Source of the DNA: JAAYBQ01 sp035403465
GTDB lineage: Bacteria; Spirochaetota; UBA4802; UBA5550
Direction: 5' to 3'
Assembly (NCBI GenBank): GCA_035403465.1
Contig: DAONFG010000002.1
Location: 124,001-188,000, forward strand
DNA length: 64,000 bases
A model generated the notes under the pieces. The model made no database searches and had not been told where the DNA came from. It saw only the letters and a program-made list of their open reading frames with translations. Position numbers and translations under genes: made by a program. This document shows, piece by piece, positions 9,182 to 17,063 of the stretch. The first letter of the stretch is position 1, and each line of letters begins with the position of its first letter.

Positions 9182-9943
9182 ATGAACCTCATCTCACTTC
9201 AATCGGGAAGCAACGGAAACTGCATATATGTCGAATCGGGAGAGATTAAACTTCTCTTCGACGCCGGTATCAGCGGCAAACAGGCGGCAGAGCGCCTTGC
9301 ACAGGCAGGCCGTGACATCACGACCATAGATGCCCTGCTTATTTCGCACGACCATGCTGACCATGTGAAGTGCGCAGGGATTTACCAGCGCAAGTTCGGC
9401 CCGCGCCTGTGCATTACAGAAAAAACACTCCGTGCAGCCCGGACATCTTACGATCTCGGCAGGCTGGATGATGTTGATCATTTCATTTCAGGAGATTCCC
9501 TACAGTTCGGCCATGTGCGAGTGGAGACATTCCCCACTCCCCACGACGGAGCTGATGGCGTTTCATTTATTATTGATGACGGCGAATCCAGACTGGGAAT
9601 TTTTACAGACCTGGGCCATGTATACGGTGACCTGAAAAACGCAGTAGAATCGGTAGACGCGGTACTGATTGAAAGCAATTATGATCCTGAAATGCTGAAA
9701 CATGGACCCTACCCGCAGTTCCTTAAAAGCAGGATTTCCGGTCCCCGTGGGCATATTTCAAACATTGAATCCGCAGAACTGATCGCACTGCACGGGAACA
9801 GGCTTCGCTGGGCATGTGTCGGCCATCTTTCCGGTGATAACAACACCCCTGAACTGGCGCTGCAGACTCACCGCGAAATAAACAGCGGCATGACATATCA
9901 TCTTGCGGGAAGATACGGCGTCGGGGATATACTCACTGTATAA
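9182..9943 (+). CDS. MBL-fold metallo-hydrolase, WalJ/YycJ family
   Basis: The 253-residue cytoplasmic product has the metallo-beta-lactamase signature SHDHADH (about residue 57) and the WalJ-family segment GPRGHISN near residue 193, plus FTDLGH for a further metal ligand. It opens with the family's LQSGSNGNCIYVES. WalJ/YycJ proteins are nucleases or hydrolases linked to DNA repair and cell-wall signalling in Firmicutes; no WalRK genes are nearby. I chose the ATG at 9182 because homologues begin at MNLISLQSGS. A 30-codon upstream extension would run into the repeat element and has no family similarity. The Shine-Dalgarno sequence is weak. Confidence 0.85.
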   Translation: MNLISLQSGSNGNCIYVESGEIKLLFDAGISGKQAAERLAQAGRDITTIDALLISHDHADHVKCAGIYQRKFGPRLCITEKTLRAARTSYDLGRLDDVDHFISGDSLQFGHVRVETFPTPHDGADGVSFIIDDGESRLGIFTDLGHVYGDLKNAVESVDAVLIESNYDPEMLKHGPYPQFLKSRISGPRGHISNIESAELIALHGNRLRWACVGHLSGDNNTPELALQTHREINSGMTYHLAGRYGVGDILTV

Positions 9944-9986
9944 TGCCGGTGACAATAATATTGAACACAGGAAACAACAGACCTTA

Positions 9987-10688
9987 ATGAGACGATTGAT
10001 ATCAGCCCTGAGATCATATATAATTCTGCCATGCTTAATCGGCAGCCTGTCATGTCTCCAGGGCGAAGGAATGTTAACCTTCGCAGAGGATAACTTCTTC
10101 GTTAAGCAGGGTTCAGGCCAGTGCGGCCCCACAGCCTTCTATATGATTTTCAGATACTATGGCGATAACAATTATATGGGTGAATTCACCGAACTTCCAG
10201 GTTGCGATCAAATTCTGCCGTTGCAGGAGGAGCTTGTTGAAGTAACTTCTGATTCAGGTGTAAGCAAATGGCTTGATGTAACTACTTCAGGTATAGGGAT
10301 CGGGTCATTAAAGGAAAAAATCAGCCGCCTCACAACTGACCGGAATTATCCTTATTATATAACACAAGGTGACACATCTACAACTACGATATTGCATGAA
10401 GCGCGTTTTATGATAATATATAACAATTTCCTTAGAAACGACCTTCCTGTTATTATCCACCTGGCAAGACCCGCTCTCACCGGACACTTCATGGTGCTTG
10501 TTGGTTACGACCCGCGTCATAGAGTCGTTTATTATGTTGACCCGAACAGGGATGATGGTGTGCCTGCAGTACAAAACGTAGATCTCTATGATTTTTTGAA
10601 TACACAATGGTACGAGTCCCCGGAGAACCCATTGACTGCATACGGCTACTGGGACGGGACCTGGATCGGGTTCAGGCATGGGGAATGA
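9987..10688 (+). CDS. Exported C39-like papain-fold peptidase
   Basis: A 233-residue protein with a hydrophobic N-terminus ending GSLSC, which may be a relaxed lipobox (lipoprotein) or a simple signal peptide. The mature part has a C39-family triad layout: QGSGQCGPTAF with the nucleophile Cys (about residue 46), GHFMVLVGYD with the His (about 166) and VDPN with the Asp. This suggests a cysteine peptidase or a peptidase-fold protein acting outside the cytoplasm. An in-frame ATG exists 28 codons upstream, inside the preceding gene; I prefer 9987 because the signal sequence then starts at residue 1. Substrate unknown. Confidence 0.75.
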   Translation: MRRLISALRSYIILPCLIGSLSCLQGEGMLTFAEDNFFVKQGSGQCGPTAFYMIFRYYGDNNYMGEFTELPGCDQILPLQEELVEVTSDSGVSKWLDVTTSGIGIGSLKEKISRLTTDRNYPYYITQGDTSTTTILHEARFMIIYNNFLRNDLPVIIHLARPALTGHFMVLVGYDPRHRVVYYVDPNRDDGVPAVQNVDLYDFLNTQWYESPENPLTAYGYWDGTWIGFRHGE

Positions 10689-10770
10689 GTCTCTGAAAAA
10701 CCATCTGTTATAATCCCGGTTACAATCTAATAGATGATTTCGTTTCTCGAGTCAACTATCCAACTTTTTA

Positions 10771-10799
10771 TTGACACCACTCCGGATTATTCTTAGTAT
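10771..10799 (+). promoter_or_regulatory. Candidate sigma-70 promoter with very short leader
   Basis: TTGACA at 10771-10776 and TAGTAT at 10794-10799 are 17 bases apart. Transcription would begin near 10806, almost on the GGAGG ribosome site at 10806-10810, so the leader would be only about 13 bases. The -35 is perfect and the -10 fair; the short leader is a reason for caution. Confidence 0.45.
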
Positions 10800-10818
10800 T
10801 TAAGCGGAGGAATATTTT

Positions 10819-11598
10819 ATGGCTATTAAAAACATTACCTTTCCCGGCGCATTGATAGTAATTATTTCAGCTGTATTGTTGCTTCTTCCAGCAGAAAACA
10901 ATGCCGTCGAGACCTATGCTCTCAGTCCGGAATACCTTGCATCAACCACATGGAAAACAGCTCCTGATGATGCTGAAGATACCATGGAGATTACATTTAC
11001 CCATGATGGTCATTTCGAATTCCTGATCGATCTGGTGCAGACTCGTATTGATGCAAAAGGAACATATTCAATAAACGGCGGAAAACTTAAGCTTCTAATT
11101 GAAGATTCAAATATGGGTAAAGGAAATATCGGCCTGTCTCTTGACGAAGGAGCCATCCTGACTGATAAAAATTCACCAAAATTCCGCAGGTACCTCTACT
11201 TTAAAACCATTAAGCTGGAAGAGTTTTTCATGCATGTTAACGAACTGGTGCTCTGGGATACAGGTTCAGCAGTTAAAGAGGGTGAATCCATATCAATTCA
11301 GGGGATTGATGCTGTAACAATGGGCGTTAAAGAGGCTGTTGTTACAACTATTCTTAAGATGCGGGAAACACCCGATCCAAACGGTAAAGAAATACAGATA
11401 ACCTACGTAGATTCAGATGACATCGCCCCGGCTATTGTAGTCAAGGCGCTTCCGAAAGGCCAGCGCCTGCTTGTACTTGCCAGGACAAAAGAAAAAAGCA
11501 ACGTGGGCAAATGGAACAACTACTGGTACTATGTCGAGTTTGAACTCTATGAAACACGGAGAGCATGGGTCTACGGCGAGTTTGTGAAGATCAAGTAG
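10819..11598 (+). CDS. Exported protein with C-terminal bacterial SH3-like domain
   Basis: A 259-residue protein with a signal peptide (residues 1 to about 28). Residues about 35-110 form a lipocalin-like beta region (TWKTAPDD, MEITFTHDGHFEF, GTYSINGGKLKLLIED). Residues about 175-259 look like an SH3b domain: LKMRETPDPNGK, LPKGQRLLVLAR, WYYVEF and the closing RAWVYGEFVKIK. SH3b domains often bind cell wall or act as adaptor modules. GGAGG lies 8 nt before the ATG. I do not recognise the full protein as a named family. It follows the C39-like gene and ends at a strong terminator. Confidence 0.75.
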   Translation: MAIKNITFPGALIVIISAVLLLLPAENNAVETYALSPEYLASTTWKTAPDDAEDTMEITFTHDGHFEFLIDLVQTRIDAKGTYSINGGKLKLLIEDSNMGKGNIGLSLDEGAILTDKNSPKFRRYLYFKTIKLEEFFMHVNELVLWDTGSAVKEGESISIQGIDAVTMGVKEAVVTTILKMRETPDPNGKEIQITYVDSDDIAPAIVVKALPKGQRLLVLARTKEKSNVGKWNNYWYYVEFELYETRRAWVYGEFVKIK

Positions 11599-11633
11599 AA
11601 TCCGATTCATGCAGGCTTTTCGCTGGCTGTTGC

Positions 11634-11673
11634 ATAATAAAAATCCCCTGTATTACCAGGGGATTTTTATTAT
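11634..11673. terminator. Bidirectional intrinsic terminator
   Basis: A long perfect stem (ATAATAAAAATCCCCTG, loop TATTAC, CAGGGGATTTTTATTAT) with T-rich tails on both strands. It sits between the plus-strand SH3-like gene and the minus-strand tRNA-Sec, and can end both transcripts. Confidence 0.9.
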
Positions 11674-11674
11674 G

Positions 11675-11764
11675 CGGAAGGGGCAGGAATCGAACCTGCC
11701 GCTGCAGTAAACTACAGCCTACGGTTTTGAAGACCGCGGAAGCCACCAGACCCCATCCTCTTCC
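11675..11764 (-). tRNA. selC: tRNA-Sec (anticodon UCA)
   Basis: The minus strand folds as a 90-nt tRNA with an 8-bp acceptor stem (GGAAGAGG with CCCCTTCC, one mismatch) and a G discriminator. The anticodon loop CTTCAAA gives anticodon UCA. It has a long variable arm (CTGTAG TTTA CTGCAG) and a T arm GGCAGG TTCGAT TCCTGCC. The long acceptor and variable arm are the hallmarks of selenocysteine tRNA. It starts 4 bases after prmC, so it may be processed from the prfA-prmC transcript. No CCA is encoded. Confidence 0.93.
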
Positions 11765-11768
11765 ATGT

Positions 11769-12599
11769 TTATCTCTTCAGGGTTGCAACCCTTGGAAATC
11801 CTGCGTAATCATTCAAGATTGAAACTTTGTACCCGTGAGCAGCGCCCGTCTCCTCGACAAAGGCGCGCTGGTCACTGCCGATCTCAAGGAGCAGCACGCC
11901 ATCATCAGCCAGGTGTTCACCTGCACCCTCAATAATCTTAGCCATTACAGCTCTGCCGCTCTCTTCACAATAGAGCGCATTGGCAGGCTCGTATTCAAGT
12001 TCCCTCTGCAGCGTCCCCTTCAGCTCTATGTCAACATATGGCGGATTGGATACTATCAGGTCAAAAACTTTTCCTTTAACCGGTGAAAAAAGATCACCGT
12101 GTAAAAATGCAATCTTCCCGCTACCAAGCACCCTTTCAGCATTCTCCTTTGCGATCTCCAGGGCCATGCCTGAAATGTCCGACGCAGTGACAGTTAGGTC
12201 AGGCCTGGACTTTTTAAGGGCAACCGCAATTGCCCCTGAACCTGCGCACAGGTCAAGCACCGCAGAATACATGGGAGCCCAGTAGATTGCCATGTCAACA
12301 AGGAGCTCTGTTTCGGGCCTGGGAATGAGCACATCCATTGTCACAGTAAAATCAATTGAATAGAATTCCTTTACACCGGTGATATATGCCACGGGTTCGG
12401 ATTCAAGCCTTCGCTTTATAAGTTTATCCAGGGATGCTATTTCGAATTCGGTAAGCACACGGTTAGCGTCAGTTATAAGTTTGTATCTTTCAATGCCGAG
12501 AGTGTGGGCTGTGATTACCTCTGCATCAAGCCTTGAGGTGGGAATTCCGGTTTTCTCAAGCCGGGAAGCTGCGTCTGCAAGAAATTCACTCAGTTTCAT
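11769..12599 (-). CDS. prmC: Release factor glutamine N5-methyltransferase
   Basis: The 276-residue product methylates the glutamine of the GGQ motif of RF1 and RF2, using S-adenosylmethionine. The SAM-binding motif is VLDLCAGSGAIAVAL (about residues 114-128) and the substrate-binding motif is SNPPYVD (about 184-190). The N-terminal helical domain (SRLDAEVITAHTLGI) is typical of PrmC. It lies 2 bases downstream of prfA, the usual bacterial pairing. Confidence 0.95.
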   Translation of the reverse strand: MKLSEFLADAASRLEKTGIPTSRLDAEVITAHTLGIERYKLITDANRVLTEFEIASLDKLIKRRLESEPVAYITGVKEFYSIDFTVTMDVLIPRPETELLVDMAIYWAPMYSAVLDLCAGSGAIAVALKKSRPDLTVTASDISGMALEIAKENAERVLGSGKIAFLHGDLFSPVKGKVFDLIVSNPPYVDIELKGTLQRELEYEPANALYCEESGRAVMAKIIEGAGEHLADDGVLLLEIGSDQRAFVEETGAAHGYKVSILNDYAGFPRVATLKR

Positions 12600-12601
12600 G
12601 A

Positions 12602-13669
12602 CTAGTTCACTGTTTTAAGAAGGGTCGCAATTTCAGCTTTTCTAAGGGCATCAACAAGGTCACCCATCTCACCTTCAAGCACCTTCTCAAGGGAGTAGAG
12701 GGTAAGCCCAATCCTGTGGTCAGTTACCCGTGATTGCGGAAAGTTGTATGTCCTGATCCTTTCGCTCCTGTCCCCTGAACCGACCTGTGATTTTCTCAGC
12801 TCTGATTCCTTTGCCATCCGCTCGCCGTTGGTCTTCTCCAGGAGCCTGGCCTTGAGGACGCGCAGCGCCTTTGCCTTGTTCTTGATCTGCGACTTTTCAT
12901 CCTGGCAAGTAACAACCATGCCGGTAGGTATGTGCGTAATCCTTACCGCAGAATCCGTAGTGTTTACAGACTGGCCGCCGTGCCCTGACGACCTGTAGAC
13001 ATCGGTCCTGATATCGTTCGGGTCGATCTCCATCTCGTCCTCCTCGGCCTCGGGCATTACCGCAACCGTTACCGCCGAGGTATGGATCCTCCCCTGTGAT
13101 TCCGTTGCCGGCACCCTCTGCACCCGGTGGACTCCGGACTCAAACTTCATCGTGTCATAGGCCTCCGGGTTGCGCAGTGAAAAAATCACCTCTTTGTACC
13201 CGCCGAGTTCATTTGTGCTGGCGTCGATAAATTCAACCTTCCAGCCCCTGACCTCTGCATACCTTGTGTACATCCTGAACAGATCTGCGGCAAAGAGGGC
13301 TGCCTCGTCGCCTCCGGTCCCTGCACGTATCTCTATAAGAATATCCTTGCCCGAATCAGGGTCCTTGGGGAGCAGCAGGACAAGGAGTTTCTCTTTCATA
13401 TCTGCCATTTTCTGTTCCAGTTCAGAAATCTCGGACTGGAGCATCTGGCGCATCTCAGGATCTTTTTCGGTTTCTATGAGTTCTTTATTCTCTGCAAGGT
13501 CCTTCTTCATTTTCAGGTAATCGTTGAACCTTGTAATTACAGGCGACAGGTGTGAGTGTTCCCTGTTCAGGTCCCTGAACCTTTTCTGGTCTGAAACTGT
13601 TTCAGGCTTGCTGAGCTCGGACTCGATCTCTTCGTATCTTTTTTTTAATTCCTGAAGCCTGGCATCCAT
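12602..13669 (-). CDS. prfA: Peptide chain release factor 1
   Basis: 355 residues, the normal RF1 length. The catalytic GGQ is in SSGHGGQSVNTTDSA (about residues 225-239). The stop-codon recognition tripeptide is PAT in VPATESQGRIHTS, which marks RF1 (reads UAA and UAG) rather than RF2 (SPF, reads UAA and UGA). The N-terminal coiled-coil domain and the closing region NFPQSRVTDHRIGLTLYSL are also as expected. First gene of the prfA-prmC pair. Confidence 0.97.
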   Translation of the reverse strand: MDARLQELKKRYEEIESELSKPETVSDQKRFRDLNREHSHLSPVITRFNDYLKMKKDLAENKELIETEKDPEMRQMLQSEISELEQKMADMKEKLLVLLLPKDPDSGKDILIEIRAGTGGDEAALFAADLFRMYTRYAEVRGWKVEFIDASTNELGGYKEVIFSLRNPEAYDTMKFESGVHRVQRVPATESQGRIHTSAVTVAVMPEAEEDEMEIDPNDIRTDVYRSSGHGGQSVNTTDSAVRITHIPTGMVVTCQDEKSQIKNKAKALRVLKARLLEKTNGERMAKESELRKSQVGSGDRSERIRTYNFPQSRVTDHRIGLTLYSLEKVLEGEMGDLVDALRKAEIATLLKTVN

Positions 13670-13685
13670 AAAGTCCCCTGGATAA

Positions 13686-13712
13686 AAAAATAAGCGGTAT
13701 AACCGCTTTTTT
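13686..13712 (-). terminator. Hairpin terminator downstream of tRNA-Arg
   Basis: A short stem AAGCGGT, ATA, ACCGCTT is flanked by A and T runs on both sides. It follows the tRNA-Arg on the minus strand after about 90 bases of noncoding sequence and precedes prfA, so it would separate the two transcription units. Confidence 0.6.
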
Positions 13713-13804
13713 CAACACAGTGTAGTTTTTTTGGGGGCCTGTTAAGAGGCGATACCCCTTTGACCCCTTTTAAATATTTCTGCAACAAGTTGTTTTGCGT
13801 ATTG

Positions 13805-13878
13805 CGCTCCCGGGAGGACTCGAACCACCGACACACGGTTTAGGAAACCGCTGCTCTATCCACCTGAGCTACGGGAGC
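13805..13878 (-). tRNA. tRNA-Arg (anticodon CCU)
   Basis: A 74-nt cloverleaf on the minus strand. The acceptor stem is GCTCCCG with CGGGAGC, the D region TAGCTCAGGTGGATAGAGC, and the anticodon loop TTCCTAA gives CCU, reading AGG. The T arm has GGTTCGAGTCC. One T-stem pair is mismatched. Confidence 0.93.
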
Positions 13879-13891
13879 CTTTAGAGTAGTA

Positions 13892-14539
13892 CTATGAAAA
13901 CATATGTTTTCGTTTTGAAATTATCACCCGCTGAAAATCACGGATATTCTTGACGATCACCCTGTCTTCATATAAATCAATTTTGCCAACACGGGTTAAA
14001 TGTGTCAATTCTTTTTGTGCGTCTGACTCGGCCATTCCTGCCCAGCTTGCGATCTGCTGGGAATTTGTGTTAAGACTGATCTCGCTTTCAAAGTCATACT
14101 GGGGATTCTGCTCCGCGAGCATGATCAGAACGTCCATTACTTTTAGTGAAGGTTCCTCGAGCAGGAGGATCATGAGCCTTCTCTTCGCGTCATATATCCT
14201 TTTTGAAAATATAAGCAGAAGTTTATAGGCCAGCTGCGGATTCCCCTGGAGCAGGGTATCAAAATTGTCCCTGTGGAATTTCAGGACCCGCACGTGCTCC
14301 ATTGCAATCGCGGTAGCAGACCTTGGCTGTTCCTCGAGGATCGCCATCTCTCCGAAAACGTCCCCCGGCATAAGAACATCTATTGTCTTTTCCCTGTCAT
14401 TTATGATACGTGCAATCCTGACACGCCCCTTCTGGATAAAATAAAACTCATATCCGGGTTCATACTCGCAGAATATTATCTGGTTAGGCGAGTATTCCGC
14501 TCCAAATCTGCCAAAAAATTTTTCATCAAGTTCGAGCAT
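13892..14539 (-). CDS. Crp/Fnr-family transcriptional regulator
   Basis: 215 residues. An N-terminal cyclic-nucleotide-binding beta-barrel (about 1-115) has the phosphate-binding cassette region GDVFGEMAILEEQPRSATA, whose GE and RSATA resemble true cAMP-binding members. A long dimer helix follows, then a winged-helix DNA-binding domain (about 150-210; NSQQIASWAGMAESDAQKEL is the recognition region). There are no clustered cysteines, so it is not FNR-type. It starts 3 bases after the upstream cNMP-binding TPR gene, so the two probably form one operon. Confidence 0.88.
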   Translation of the reverse strand: MLELDEKFFGRFGAEYSPNQIIFCEYEPGYEFYFIQKGRVRIARIINDREKTIDVLMPGDVFGEMAILEEQPRSATAIAMEHVRVLKFHRDNFDTLLQGNPQLAYKLLLIFSKRIYDAKRRLMILLLEEPSLKVMDVLIMLAEQNPQYDFESEISLNTNSQQIASWAGMAESDAQKELTHLTRVGKIDLYEDRVIVKNIRDFQRVIISKRKHMFS

Positions 14540-14542
14540 AGT

Positions 14543-15751
14543 TTACCTGTTTTTCTGCAATGCCTGTATCCGGTCCATGGCCCTGGAATTTATTGAATCC
14601 CTCGGCTTCATGTTCATTACCTTGTTATAATACCCAAGGGCCTTGTTACCCTGCCCCGCTATTTCAAAAATACGGCCAATATAAAAAAGTGCGCCCTTCA
14701 GCTTGTCAGAATCGGAATAGCTCCTTGTTATTTCTGCAAAATAACTCATGGCGCCTTTAAGGTCTTTCATCTCAAACGAGCATACGCCTGAGTTATAATA
14801 TGAATCAATAAAGAGCCTCTTTTCATTCGGCTTTAAAGGCGATGCCTTGGTTATGACGTCCCGGAACAATTCCAGGGCTGCACTGTAATTATTCATGTCA
14901 AGACTTGCCTCTCCCTTGTCATATGTTTCCTGGAGTGACGGCCCTTTTGATCTGGACGGTTCATCAAGACTGAAGTCACCCAGGTCATCATCGTCAGAGA
15001 GAAAATCATCTATTTCACTTGAAAATTCGGAAGCAGATCCGGTTTTACCTGCTGAAAACCCGGAAGATGGCGCGCTTTTTTTACCGGCAGAAGGTGCCGG
15101 CGACTCGTCAAAGCTGAAACCATCGCTGCTCTCATCCATGGAAAAGCTGTCTGATGCAGCTTTTTTCTGTGCCGGTGCCGAAGAAGAATCCGGTACTGCT
15201 CCGCCAGAATTGATCGTCCTGATCCTGTCCATGGCCAGCTTCGCGTAGTCCGTGTCGGGATAATATTCCATGTATTTTTTAAAGGCGTATATTGCTTTTG
15301 TAAAATCACCGATTTTAAAATAATGCTCACCTATGCGGAAAAGCTCAAGCTGCGGGTTTACATTGTCTGAATCCCCGAGAACGGTCCTTACTGTACGGTT
15401 TAGCCGCCTCAGCTGGTTGCTGAAAACGCGGAGCATTTTACGCACCACGTTCACGTTTTTAAGGATCATCTTTTCAAAATCGCTGAGGGACAGGGCAAGC
15501 ACAACGGTTTCACCGATTGTCTGTGCAGTCTCTTCACGGGGGTATTTGCCAAGCGCGGATTTTACTCCAAAGAATTCACCCTGGCGGACTTCCTCTTTTA
15601 ATTCTTCACCGGTATCAATTTTTGTGTATGTAAGAATGACTCTGCCGGATTTAAGAATATAAATGTATTCACTTTTATCATTTTCGAAATAAATGATAGA
15701 TCCCGGTTTGTAAACACGGGTCATTATTCCGCCTTGTAAACTGCCGCCCAT
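14543..15751 (-). CDS. Cyclic-nucleotide-binding domain plus TPR protein
   Basis: 402 residues. Residues about 10-125 form a cNMP-binding barrel (YKPGSIIYFENDKSEYIY, GEFFGVKSALGKYPREETA); its cassette lacks the Arg-Ser-Ala of the downstream regulator, so ligand binding is uncertain. One TPR-like hairpin pair lies at about 145-185 (FKIGDFTKAIYAFKKYMEYYP). A low-complexity Ser/Asp linker (about 190-280) follows, then further TPRs at about 285-400. No DNA-binding domain is seen, so this is a sensor or scaffold, not a regulator. GGAAGGAA precedes the first ATG; a second ATG 9 codons in is also possible. Confidence 0.8.
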   Translation of the reverse strand: MGGSLQGGIMTRVYKPGSIIYFENDKSEYIYILKSGRVILTYTKIDTGEELKEEVRQGEFFGVKSALGKYPREETAQTIGETVVLALSLSDFEKMILKNVNVVRKMLRVFSNQLRRLNRTVRTVLGDSDNVNPQLELFRIGEHYFKIGDFTKAIYAFKKYMEYYPDTDYAKLAMDRIRTINSGGAVPDSSSAPAQKKAASDSFSMDESSDGFSFDESPAPSAGKKSAPSSGFSAGKTGSASEFSSEIDDFLSDDDDLGDFSLDEPSRSKGPSLQETYDKGEASLDMNNYSAALELFRDVITKASPLKPNEKRLFIDSYYNSGVCSFEMKDLKGAMSYFAEITRSYSDSDKLKGALFYIGRIFEIAGQGNKALGYYNKVMNMKPRDSINSRAMDRIQALQKNR

Positions 15752-15769
15752 TATATTTCCTTCCGAGTA

Positions 15770-16990
15770 TTAATAGTGAACAGGTAAAAATGGATATTCC
15801 TTTTTAAAGCCGACCGCCCTGTTTATCCTGTTCAGGAGCCCCAGCAGATCGCCAATAACTACTTTTTCAACTCCTGCAACAATAACCTCCTGGCATTTAA
15901 CGCCAAGCGAGGAAAAAAGCGGAGCGAATTCGGCATCACCGTAAGCAGGCAGACCGTTGATCACCACAAGCCTTATATCGCGCAGGTCAGCCGCAACAAC
16001 AGAGTTAACATACGAACCGCCCCTGTCTCGCACGACAACCAAGTCTGCTGTATAACCGGGCTTAATCTCACCCGTGTTTTTCAGCCTGAAAGCCTTTGCA
16101 GGATTAACAGTTACCATCCTGTATATTGTTTCGTCAGGAAGCTCCTCTGCATAAAGCTTTTTATATAACTTCTTGTCAAACATCATCTCGTAAAGGAGGT
16201 TTTCCCCGCCGGACATTGAAGAGTCGGTCCCTATACACACATTGACCTTCTTTTCAAGGAGCATTTTGATATTCGTGGTCTTATTATACATAAACATGTT
16301 TGAATCGCCGCACCATACCACTGATGCGCCTTTCTTTTTTATGAGGTCAATGTCGCTTTCGGAAAATGCAAGGCCGTGTACAAGTACCGAATGGTCACCA
16401 AGGCCTCCCTTCCTGTCCAGGACCACTATGTCCTGCCTGGTTTCCTTGTCAAAACCCTCGGAGCAGTGGGTTATGAACGGTATATCCTTCTCAATGGCTT
16501 TTTTATATTCCGCCTCGACCCCCTCTCCCCATGCAAGGTAAAAGGAGGCTATTGAATGCTCAAGGGCAAAATTGCGGATTGCCTTTAACGGAAGCATGTC
16601 ATAAAACTGGTCTCCAACAAAATGCGGCATATGGTCCGAGACAGTGGTAACCCCTGACACAAGGTTCCTGAAAGCGCCGAGGAGGTAAAGGTCACGGTTT
16701 TCAATCTGGCAGCGCTCCTGGTAAACCGGTGCGCTTTTAAGGTCATTATCCCACGGGAGCCAGTTTTCGTAAGGGCCGTTACCGACTTTCGGGTAATAGT
16801 TTCCAAGAAGGTGATCGTGTGAATTGATGAGGCCTGTCGAGATAACACCTGAAGCTTTAATTTTAACAGGGGTACTGATATCCTTTTCACTTACAGCGGA
16901 AATTTTTCCGCCTTCAATAAGAATGTTTACAGATTCCGAAGTTTTGTCCGGATTCAGGATAGCCGCACCTGAAATCATCCATTTTTTCAT
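15770..16990 (-). CDS. Amidohydrolase-family metal-dependent hydrolase
   Basis: 406 residues of the TRZ/ATZ and cytosine-deaminase-like amidohydrolase superfamily. Metal ligands visible are the HxH in NSHDHLLG (about residue 59), the His in FITHCSEG and VHGLAFSESD, and the Asp in IGTDSSMSG. The C-terminal part has the usual small beta domain (TADLVVVRDRGG). It likely deaminates or hydrolyses a small cyclic amide or aminated ring, but the substrate cannot be told. It lies 18 bases upstream of the cNMP/TPR gene on the same strand. Confidence 0.82.
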   Translation of the reverse strand: MKKWMISGAAILNPDKTSESVNILIEGGKISAVSEKDISTPVKIKASGVISTGLINSHDHLLGNYYPKVGNGPYENWLPWDNDLKSAPVYQERCQIENRDLYLLGAFRNLVSGVTTVSDHMPHFVGDQFYDMLPLKAIRNFALEHSIASFYLAWGEGVEAEYKKAIEKDIPFITHCSEGFDKETRQDIVVLDRKGGLGDHSVLVHGLAFSESDIDLIKKKGASVVWCGDSNMFMYNKTTNIKMLLEKKVNVCIGTDSSMSGGENLLYEMMFDKKLYKKLYAEELPDETIYRMVTVNPAKAFRLKNTGEIKPGYTADLVVVRDRGGSYVNSVVAADLRDIRLVVINGLPAYGDAEFAPLFSSLGVKCQEVIVAGVEKVVIGDLLGLLNRINRAVGFKKEYPFLPVHY

Positions 16991-17063
16991 TTTAATACCC
17001 TGTTTTTTTTAAAATTTAGAACATAAAAAATTTCAAGTCAAGCAAAATAAGCGAACTCCCGGA

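Noticed and set aside
13720..13800. G- and C-rich runs between tRNA-Arg and prfA as a small RNA
   Set aside because: No stable fold, promoter or coding frame could be seen.
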